A stretch of DNA of 64,000 bases from contig NC_057922.1 of assembly GCF_018873765.1 (NCBI RefSeq), positions 13,033,563 to 13,097,562 of the forward strand. Reading direction: 5' to 3'. The number at the start of each line of letters is the position of its first letter. Within the stretch, counting starts at the first letter, position 1. This stretch comes from Telopea speciosissima. Taxonomy: Eukaryota; Streptophyta; Magnoliopsida; Proteales; Proteaceae. The translations under genes and the position numbers were made by a program. Of this stretch, positions 27,201 to 39,200 are shown piece after piece. A model generated the notes under the pieces. It saw only the letters and a list, made by a program, of their open reading frames with translations, was not told the origin of the DNA and searched no databases.

Positions 27201-30200
27201 ACTCTCAAGACAAAAGGAAGATTGAATTGTTGGACCTTAATGCTACGATACCATGAAACAATAGCACAGCATTAAACCCTAACAGTCCAGAGAACAATAA
27301 AAAGAAGAAGTTGAGACCATGCCACCCATGGTTTGAGAAGTGAGTAACCTACTCAAACCGTGGAGGGGGAATCTATTTATAATAAAACAGTAAACATCAA
27401 GTTACAAAACCGCCGACTCAAACTTAAGAAACAAAGTAAAGCTTAAATCCCTAAAGTACCCCTTATTAATAAGCATAACACAATAGGAACCATACTTAGT
27501 CTAAACTAAAACTACTAACATAAAAGTTTCCAATTGGTTTTCCTCGCTTGAAGCATGATTTTGTAAAGGAGAAGTGAAAGTTTTGCTTTACATGTTTTGT
27601 TTTGGGGGAATTTTTTTGTAAAAGTTTAAGGGATACATGTACATGATCACACAGTATGTCAATGTAGAATGAATTCACTTTGTCACTGATGATAAAAAAA
27701 AATAATAATAATAACCCACAAGCATACACAGACTTTAAGATTTAGAGAAAAATAGGATTGAATCCTCCAAACAAACGTGCATTTTAGCAAACATGCATTG
27801 CAATGTCAATATCTTTCTACCTACATAGGTACTTAGTTACATTGATGATGCCTGGACTCCAGACTCAGGGTGTTCTCCTTATGTGTGACTACAAGAAATT
27901 TTTTATACGTAAAAACCCTATGTTAATGAAAATAGACATACTTTGGAACAAAATAGCGAAAATCAATATCTGATGCAACTACTGGAGTTATGACTGAAAA
28001 AAAGGCAGGAGAGGATTACAAACATCTAAACCAATTAGTGCTATTAGAACTCCAGGGAAAGAAGACAGACTCTACCTGTTCTACTGCTGTATCAGGTGTA
28101 GTAGCATCATGACCAGCTTCATATATATCCAGTTCTGGGTCCTTATCCTCTGCTGTGCGCTAAATCAATATAGAACTCAAAAGAATTCAAGAAAAAAAAA
28201 ATGCTGAGCTTCGATTCCAAGCTATAAAAGGAGAAAGCAGTAACAAGTCACTTATCACCAAAAACAAAAAAGCAGTAACAAGCACCATTTAATGTAACTG
28301 TTACTGGAAAAGAAACAGTAAGTTTACTTTCTTACCTGTTCTATTCCATGATTTGGAGACTCATTCATAGTATTATCACCATTTTCAATGTCAGTCACAG
28401 AATCATCATCGCCATTTTCCCCACCCTATTGTTAGATAACCAAATTAAGAACAAGAAATTAAAAAAGTGTCCCATTAATAAAGGTAAAAAAACAATTAAA
28501 TGAAAGCAGGGAAGGGGAGATGGACATGTAAGAGAACTGGAACAGTAAGAATTATTTTGTGGCTATTGCTTGGCATACAAGAAAATATGCACAAATACAA
28601 TTGTATCCATAAAAGATATACACACATACACATATATAGGAAAGAGAAAGAAATAAAGGGTCGTGCGACAGGATTAGACATGAAAAGATTTCATTTTGTG
28701 GTCACTGCATAGTAATATTCAAATTTCGACCAAAATGCATCAGAATTGGCAAAATGTTTTGTTTTCACAGGGGAAAACTCGGGGGGGAAATAAGGAAATT
28801 ACAGTATTTTTTCTGAAATAAGCGAAACAAAAATAATGAAATGACATCAATCGAAATGACTGAAATGTTACAATACGGTATACTTAATTCCATATTTCGA
28901 GCAGAAAAGTCAAAAGCATGATTTTGATCATTTCAATTACGAAAGAGGGGAAATTTGGGGAAATGACCAAAATTTGTCCTCGTGTTCCATTTTCTTCCAC
29001 AATGTTGTGGATTCTTCTCTAAAACACTTCCCTCAAGCTAATTTAAGCTTCCACAAGAAGATTTTAAGGAGTTTCAAGCAAATTTGTTCATGTTTCAGGG
29101 TAAACTTGATTTGAAGAGGTGAGTCCATATACTAATCTGTTAAACTTGTTCAGGCTACAAATTGGATCCAAAAACATCTTGAATGAGGTATTCAACTGCA
29201 GGGATGAATTGAAAAAGAAATTCAAGAATAAAATCTGACCAATTAACCAACCAACAAAACTACTTGTTCCAAATAAGACCTTGTTGCATCAAAAAATATA
29301 AATGTTGACTAATCTGGCTAACATTGAACATGGTAAAATGAAATGGTTCAACAACTGAAAAATGAGGTTATTCAGGAATACACATTGAATGCTGAGAATA
29401 TACATTGAATTCTGGTTGTAGATCCTTGATCAAATAAGTGTTTGTGATTCCAGAAGAAATGAAGCAAAAGATAAAATGTATAAAGGGGACAATAATTTCA
29501 TTTACAAGGGAAAAGTTGTAATTTTGTACTGTTTTTAACAGAGTTAATAGCATATAGGGGAGAGGGAGTCAATCAATGAAATCACATTCTTCTCTCTCCA
29601 CTTCATATTCCTCTCTGCTTCTCCATTTATCTCTCTGTTTCTCTTTTTCCCTAACTCTAATCTCTACAGCACGTCTGCACATCCAATCACAGCAGTTTGA
29701 ACTTGGTATCAAAGCATCTTCACTGTTTTGAGGGTCGGTAGAGCTTTCACAGCTCTCACTCTCTCGGTAAGGAATCCAACAGAGAAGAGAGGGTTCCTAT
29801 ATAGGTAGAGCATGTGAGGATTGACACCCTCAGATCCTTGGACGTGTGAATGGAGAGCTGTTGAGACAACTAGAAATTAATTGCAGGTTTTTCTCTCTGA
29901 ACAGTCTGGGGCTTTTAGGGCATGAAATTGGGACCTGTCAGGATGCCCTAAGGTCCTCTAATAGTCTAATGGTGGTATAAATATCAATTTTAAAGATTAC
30001 CTAGTGTGGATGCAGCAGCTCGAACATGGCAGAAGCATTCTATCACCTGTTTTTTGGTTTCAGAATTTGGTTTCACACAAACCAAAGTTGTCTAGGGCAG
30101 AAGATTGGTGCCATTCAGGTTGCCTTAGGGTACCCTTCTAGTGGCTTGAGTATCAAATCCAGAAGCCATCAATACTGATAGCAGTAACTCCAACAAGTAG

Positions 30201-33200
30201 AACCTAATTACCACTTGCAAGGACAATCCAGCACCTCAGGGCTCCCCCAACCTGTGGGCATGCAGTCAATCAAGAGTGAGTGGTAAGAATCGATAATGTC
30301 AGCTTACTAGAAGTGATATTATCTTGAAATGTTACTGTTATTGTTTATTTTGTGATGTTCTTGTGAATTTTCTGTATTTTCTGATCTTTGGGAAAAGTCA
30401 GTTTTAGGAGTGTGGACTCCCCATTTGTTTTGGGTATCTAACTTTCTAACCAGACCAAGTTTCATGTAATCGGCTAATCGCTCATAATGTCGCAAATCAG
30501 TGGGTCAGTGGACTTCATAAAGGAAGTTATTGTGTGGCTATTGTTTAACAATAGTAATAGGAATATTGGGCTCATTGCCCATTACGGTTATGGTGTCCTT
30601 GACCAAATCCCATTACTCAAAGAACATGAACACACACATTCAATGTTTGTATTTTCATAATATAATAGAATTCACCTCAGCTTATCTTTTGCGAAACACA
30701 ACCTAAATGCTCCCACATGAATTAGGCAGGCACTTAAGATGCCATTTCCTACAACTTAAATCCAAATTGAAGGTCAAGCAGTCCATATGGGGGTGTATTT
30801 GTTCCATAGATGATCATTTGTATTCCCTCTTTACACAGTGGATTCCAAGATGTATGCCCAATATGTTTCCAGTTTAAATTAAGGCCATCAGAATGCAAAG
30901 ATACAATAGGTGTAACAAGATTAATTCATACTTGATCAATCAACTATACAAGCAAATGGATCATCATGAATTAATTGGTTCTAAAAGAGTAGAAGAGTTG
31001 ATGAATCAACTATACAAGCAAATGGATCATCATAAACTAATTGGTTCTAAAAGAGTAGAAGAGTTTTATGAAATCTATGAATTTATGAACAATCATGAAG
31101 ATCTAGGCTAAAGCTTCAAACTTAATAACCATCATTATAACCTGATCCAATGGAGGAGTCTCTGAAACTCCAACTATATCAGCTTCTTGAGTTTCAATGG
31201 CTTGATTCCTCTCCTCTGCTTCTTTTTTCCTTTTCTCTTCCTTTTCTCTCTCCAAGCGCTCTTTCTCCTCTGCCTTTTCTATTTGTTCCATACGCTCTAT
31301 AGAGGATTTAAAGCAAAATATAAGATAGAAAGGCTGCAACTACCAAAATATCTGCTGAGAAATTTCTAGTTCTAGGTATCTGTTTTAATCAACGTGCAAT
31401 TTCATTGATGGCTAAGAAACAAGTAAAAGGAAAAACACTTTCCCATGTATAGTACAATTGAATAACCATCAGAAATAAACATCAACAAGACATCATCGGA
31501 TGTGGCAACAAAATTCAACTCTCACTGTTTATTATAGTGTTGACTTTGTCTCAAACATTAATCATGATGAACTTTATTGATTTTGGAAATCACTAGACAG
31601 GTTTTCTAATAATTGGTGCTCCACAAAGAGTATTTTTGTCTTTCCCACCCCATAGTTGGAAGGGCTTGACCTGTATCTGTCAAAGGCAGAACATGAATGA
31701 GTAGTCTTCCTCCCTACCGAATAAGTTGACATCTATGATGCACCAGTCTAGTATAGGGAGTGAATTATATTTTATTCCTCAATTAACCTTATATTTGTTT
31801 ATGATTGGAAAGTTGAGTGGATAGAGATGCTGGATTCCTATCGTAAACCCAAATATATGGGACAAGGCTTTGTTGACTATAAATCTGTCATCAATCAAAA
31901 GTAAATATCCTCTCAGGTCCAAAGAGTATGTGTGTACATCATACTTGTCACAGAGTTTAGGCAACCCAAGGCGTTGGAGGGGGCCTGGACGCAAGGCGCC
32001 CATGGCACCTGGACACCAGGCATTGCCTAGGCGTTGACATCTTAATAGGATTAGAAAGTCTATATATACATCTTCTTAGGAATTTAGGATTAGAAACTCC
32101 AAAGTATAGCTGGCTTGCTTGGTGATGTAGATAAGATGGCAGGTATCAAGTATACCAGCAAGAGAAGAGAATCAAGGGGGCAGAATTGACTCCAGCTCAT
32201 GGTCCAGCTCATGATCTGGAATTATTTAAGTTCTGTCCAGTTCAGGTCTAGTGGAGTCCAGCTTATAGTAGTTGGAATCAGTTATTTATTAGCTGGAGTT
32301 AGGGATTTGGTTATTTGCTCAGTTGTTAGTCAAGTTAGTCAGTTATTAGTCTTATACAGCTGCAAACTTGTTTATCTGTTTGGTTTTCTAAGTCCTAATT
32401 CAGTTAGGAGTCAGTTGGTTGTTTTGTTTTAAATTCTGTTTCAGTTATTAGTTAGTAGCTTGGAGTACAAGCTAAGCAAATGGAAAAACTGTGGGAGACA
32501 GCTGGGTGACAAACCCTAGCCTGAGAGAGGCCTTCTATCTTCTTCCTTGCTCAATCGATTTTCTGTGTGTGTTTATTTATTGCTAATCTCAGTTATCATC
32601 TATTGGGAGGATCTACTGCTGTTCTAAGATCTTGATTGATATTGAGATCACTGATGTGGGGAGTACTGATTAAGATCCATCCATTCAAATCCCTGTGGTT
32701 TGGCTTCTTTAGAGATTTTTCTGCTACCTTAAGGAGATCGATCTACCCTAATCCGTGATCTGTTGGAGACCACAGATTGAAGATCAATTCAATATATAGA
32801 GAAGAGGATTCGGCTGGAGTTTGGAGGGAATCTGAGGTTGTCTTGATTTAATACCAGAAATCTCCACAACTGTGATCCAAAATCTAGAAAGTCGTCTACT
32901 TTAAATTGGCTGATCAGAATCATCTGAAACTTTCAGGCTCTAAGCAAACCTAATCAAGAGGTCAGGTTTTATTACTGATTTGCCTACTGTAATTACATAT
33001 CTGAATCTGAGTTGGGTATTACTGTGGAAATTAAAGGAGTGTTTATTCTGTTATTAGTTACTGGGTAGTAAATTGTTTTTGTTAAAGTTACTGAATTAAG
33101 TTGTAAGGGGTACATGACCCATCTGTACCATGGGAGTACAAGACCCATATGTACCATGGGGTTACATATGAGTCATGTACACTGCTGGCGGTAGCTTGTT

Positions 33201-36200
33201 CTAGTGTCTATCCTCTTTAGTTAGTCTTCTAGATAGATATTGTTTCTATTTCTATGTCTACATTAGTTTCCTATAGTAACTAGGATTGGAAGCTTCTAGC
33301 TTCTCCATTGGTTGTAACTTCACATTATATAAATTAACAAGGGGTGGGGCTTATACCTCTAATGGTTGGCTTCTGCATCAACCTCACCGATTCTGTTTTA
33401 TCTCTACAGAATTCCTCTTTCCTCTGTCAACTTCTTCATACCCCCCTTCTTATTTGTTTATTGTTTTGCTGGTTTATTAGGATTGATATTCGTACATGGT
33501 ATTAAAGCAATAATAAACTAGTGATTGATCCTCTTCCAATCCTGGTTTGATTGGTCTTCAAGTTCTCCTTCAGTTCCTGGCTGCAGCAGCCAACGCTGCC
33601 TATCTACTACTTATTGCCCTAAGTTTGTGATGATTCAAGGATAAACTAAGGCCTACTCTCAACTATCTAATGATGTTTATAGAGATTATTGATTGAAGAT
33701 ATCAATTTCTATGTTCTACATCACTTGAGGTTTCCAGTTCTGGGATTTATCTCTAGTTATTTAGATCTGATTGATCTTCCTATCCAGCCACTTGATGATA
33801 TTGGCATTTTGAAGACTGATTGAAGCCTCCTAAGGTGCACTCGATCCATGTTTGAGCTATTTTCATTAGTCTCTCGCAACGGAAGTATGTGTTAGACTTA
33901 TTATCTAAAACTGGTATGTTTGCCTCCAAACCAGTTGATTCTCCTATGGATCCCCATCAGAAATTCGGCACTACTATTGGGGAAGACTTTGATGATCCGC
34001 ACCAGTACAGAAGACCGGTGGGGCAATTGATTTATTTGGCTGTTACTCAACCTGACATATCCTTTGCATAGGAGTTATTTGGGAGGCAGCATGTCAGATC
34101 TTGAGATATCTGAAGGCAAGGAGCTCATTTGTTGTCCTCATGGAGTGTTGATCTGGTAGGATATTCTGTTGATGACTGGGCTGGTGTTGATGGTGACAAA
34201 AGGTCTACTACAGGGTTTTGCACATTTGTTGGTGGTAATCTAATCACATGGAAGAAGCAGACCACTATGGCTAGGTCTAGTGTTGAGACTGAGTATAGAG
34301 CTAGAGCTATAGCTCATACTGGAGTTGAGTTGATGAATTGATGTGGTTAAAACTTCCTATTTTAAGAGTTGGCTTTTCAAGTCACTCAACCGATGAAGAT
34401 GTTCTGTGACAACAAAACTGCTATCTACATCGCCAGTAACCCGGTGTTTCATGAGAAGACAAAGCACATCGAGGTTGGAGATATGTTTACCAAGCCTCTG
34501 TTTGGACCTGCTTTCTGTAAGAATTGTTCTAAGCTGGGCATGGGTGACCTATATGCTCCAACTTGAGAGGAGGAGTGTTAAAGTTATTGATTTAAGTTCT
34601 AAGGGGTACATGACCCATATGTACCGTGGGGGTATATGAGTCATGTACACTGCTTGCAATAGCTTGTTCTAGTGACTTCTTCTTTATTCTTCTAGATAGA
34701 TCTTGTTGAGTTGTTTCTATTTGTATGTCTACGTTAGTTTCCTATTGTAACTAGGATTGGAAGCTTCTGGCTTTTCTATTGGCTGTAGCTTCACATTATA
34801 TAAGTTAACAAGGGGTCAGGCTTATACCTCACCGATTCTGTTTTATCTCTATAGAACTCCTTCTTCCTCTGTCGATTTCTTCTTCTTTGTTTGTTGCTTT
34901 GCTGGTTTATTAGGCTTGATATTGTTCCAGTTTTGGTACATTCTACTGTAATCAGATTAGAGTTATCCTCTACAGGTTATATTGTGAGGCTAGATAATGT
35001 AGCTCTAAATAGGAGATGGATCCTATTAGAAGCCAAGCAACAGGATCTAAATAAGACTGCTGGTTTGGCTAGGCAGTTTGGGGCTGTTTAGGGCAAATTT
35101 AGGGTTTAGGCTAGGTTAGGGATGAATGTGATACATGGCAATGATCAGCAGGTCTTAGGGATAATTTTGATATAAAAAAAATAGGATTTGGTTAGGTTTT
35201 ATAATTCTGCAGATTTAAGGTTAGCGTTTTGGGTTTTAGAAATTAGGAAAACTACTAAAACTAGGGTTTCAAGTGGGCTGTGAGGGCTTGGGATCGAGTG
35301 TACTAAACAGGGAGGGCAGTGTTCGATTGTAATATGAAGGTTTTCTGATGGTTGAATAGGGTTCTACAGAATTTAAGGAGTTTAGGTTTATGGGGGATGA
35401 GGGGATTTTAGGGTTTTGAACTAAGGATGGGGGCAGCAGTCAGGATCGAATGTAGGGCTGATGGAGGGGAAGCTGTGATCAGGATTTTATGAAAAACAGA
35501 TGAAGGCTGAAGGCTGGACAGGTCCTAGATGAATTAGGGTTTATGCGATTCAAACTAAAAATAAAGGGATCGAATGGGGAAGGAGAAGGAATAAAAAAAC
35601 AGAGTTAAACTTCAAATTCACCACAGGAATCCACCGGCAGCAGCTTGACAATTGAAGGAACCTCCCGATCGTCTCGATACAAGGAGTCATAGGAATCCAC
35701 CCACCCTATCCACCTTGAAATCCACAAGGATGCACTCACAAAGGAGCAGGAACAGCAGCAGCAAACAGACTTTTTTTAATTCAAAATTCAATGTGGGGGA
35801 GCCTCCCATGATTTGTTTATTTATAATATGGCTTTATGCCAAGTCCTAATACAAATTAAAGTCTTCTCCTTCACAAAATCGTGGAAGGGAGAGATTTAAA
35901 TCTAATTTAACTAATTTAAAACAGTAAATTGACTAAGATACCCCTACTAACTTAAATTAAAAGAATCTAACTTAAAACAACTAATTTAAAAGAAGATTCC
36001 ATACTAGCCAATAGGATTTAAGGACCTATTAATCAATAGGAACACTTCACTTAAATTAGACCAATTGAACCAATTGGATGCAACCAATTCTAAACTGGTT
36101 CAATCTAAAAACAGGAAAATAAACTAAGTATGGAATATAATAATCCTAATCTATGGCTCCCTAATCAAACCATAAGTTCAGGGCTTCTTCTTCTTCTTCT

Positions 36201-39200
36201 TCTTCTTCTTCCTACTTGGAGCTGCATCACTAGATTATCCTAGATATGGTCTTGCACTACTTGGTTTTCTTTGTCAATTCTACCTACTACACCCATCCAT
36301 GTTACATTAAAATGGCTTCCCACTCCTACTTTGTTGCACAAGAGAGCAATAATTAAAAAAGCGGGTCGTGGGAGGGGTGAGAGTTTGGAGTCCATCCTAA
36401 CCTTTGGCATTTTTTGAGCTAAGTGGGTACCCTAAAGACTCGAACCTGGGCATTTGCCCTGTCAGCCCAAACCTATTACCATTGCTCTAAGCCATAATTA
36501 AGAACCTTAAATAAAATCCTACCTCCTGCTTTTGGGGAGCAGAATTTAGAGGACATTCTACTCCATATGAATTGGAACACAAAACTCCTGTCAAGTAGGA
36601 GTAGATTCCTCCTTACTTCTAGACGATTATGAATATTAACGTTATATGATCTACTGATTGGGGCTGCATATCAAGAGATGATGCAAAGCTAGAACTATAG
36701 AGTTACAGGATCCACATTGGATCTTCTCTAGATTGTGAGAGTATGTAGAATCAAAAGAGTCAACAGCTATGCAAGCAAATAGAATTATTTGGGCAAGCAA
36801 CCTTTGGCTTTTGGTTGATACATGTTCTCTGTAAGATGGATAAAGAGGTAATTCTGGCACTTGGGGTTTAATATTTATGTTTGGGGTCAAATTTTGTGTC
36901 CAGTAAATTTTAATGTTAATTGGACTAGATTCAAGTATCCAATTTACATTCAGATTTATCATCAAATTTTTATTTGCCTTGTTCTATGTTAAGAAGCTAC
37001 ATGTACTATTTCCATTACTTCTATTTGGCCAATCTTTCAAGGATCTAAACTCCAAACTTGCCCATTTGCATGATTTTGGCACCAAAGGACAGGTAATGCA
37101 GTTAAATTTTTCTTCTGTACATACAGTCAGGATGTCAGGAATCAAAAATTATTTGGGCAAAAAATGGTCGAATGTAGAAAGGTATTACACCGTGGCACGT
37201 CTTCCACTTAGCAATGAGATTTCAGTTTAGACCTTGGTTTCACCGACCAAAATTCTGCATATTTTGGTTGACCATTTCATTTGGCTATTTTGACGATCAG
37301 AGGCTATATTTTGGCCCGAAACCCTAATTAAGCATCTATAAAGTCTAAACATATTGGAACCTTTAGATTGTAAGAAAACACACCCAAAATAGTAGTTTGG
37401 TTTCTTACCCTAGGTTGGTAGTGTACGTTGCCATACCTTCTATATACTTTCTCAAATATAGCATATTTGTATACATAATTTAGTCTTAGAATACAAAATT
37501 CAATTAAAACAATTAAAATATGCATTAGGAGTGGAAAAAAAAAAAAAAAGAACATTTAGGATTACAAAATGTCAAAGTGCTACAAGTACAACCAAGGTTA
37601 AAATACCCCTACGAAACCATACTTCTAACTCTATGTCGATACCACATAGAGTCCCTAGAAGGCTTGAAACCTTTGGGGGAAACGGCTATACCTCGAATTT
37701 GAATTTTGCTCAAATGCAGAAAATCGTCGTTGAAGATGCATTGTAATAGTCCCCAACAATGTGTTCCACCAAGAAATGTAGGTGATTTGACAAAAAAAAT
37801 AACAAATATGGAGTTTTTGGAGTCACCCCCCCCCCCCTCCCCTCCTCTAACATGTGAAATTATTCGAAACTCACCAATGGGTCAAAATTTTGACCCATTT
37901 CAATCGGAATAGTGCTTTCATTTGCACTATTTTGTATCGCTCTGGCCAAATGATACCAAAACCAAGTTGAACCCAAAATTGGGAAATTTCGGCCGAAATT
38001 CTGCGTACTTAGTAAGTCAACAACCTTAGTCGAAACCGAAATTTTTTGCAAAATCTCGGATGTTTCGACCAAAATTTCGAACCATGGTTGATGTCTTGTA
38101 AGGAAATCATGAGTATATATGCACATTAGGTCATTCAATCTTATGATGGCTAATACATATTTTGTCATTGTTTGGGGGAATTAGCATCAATTTGAAAGAG
38201 CAATTCTTTTGTCTTGTAAGCATGATACCCTAGAAACCCCAAGTGTGATTACTTAGGCCTTAATCCTTGTTCTTAACCTTTGTTCTACTCCTTTTAAACC
38301 TGCACAGTAATTTCTTGCTATTCCAAAATCCAAACAGGACTTACAGTAACCATCCACTTAAATTCAACTTTTCTCAACTATAAAGCCATGAAAGTTGAAA
38401 TTTAGCTTGAAACTCCAACTTACATTTCGTAAAATCTGACTCTACTATAACTAGGATTGTAGACTAGCGGCTGGAACCTTCAGACAATCCACCATCCAGT
38501 TATGAAAACCTTATCATTTTACTCTTGAACATGATTCCGACCTTTCCTACAGCCCCAACAAAATCTCTCTCGAATTTCTCCAAAACCGTAGTTTCCAAGA
38601 TTCTATATCAATTAATTGTATTTTAAGTCTCCTCCCATATCAGACCACTGGTTGTCGTAAATGAAAGAGTGCCATGATGATGACCAATCCATGCCTACGG
38701 AAATCTGGATTTACCCTTTTTCTCAAATTGTTGATGGTTTTGTTTTGCTTACATTTCAAAATTCATGTAGAAGGGGATGCTTCCCTCAACTTGCCTCAAT
38801 CCTTACCATTTTTGTCATTGTCATATAAAATATTTTTGCTCAATCAATAAGAAAATAAATTTTTATTTTATTTGGTTTATGAAAAGAAGTAATTAACTGG
38901 AAACATAATTTATAAAGCCATCCAAGACTTGGATAGGGACTTCAAGAATTATAATATCAAGTTATGACAAAAAGTGAATTTGAAGTTATAAGAGGACACC
39001 AAGTCTCATATACCTTTGAGCTGTTCAACAAGACCTTTAAGTATCTTCTCCTCATTTTTCAGTTTTGATAATTCTTCTTCATCTTTAGCTATGCCTTGAT
39101 TCGCTTGCTCTACTTCTCGCTTCCGTAAGGCAACCCCCTCCTGATAAGTCACAATCTTCGTTTTCAATCTATCCCTAGCCACTTTGCCAGCCTCCCAGCA

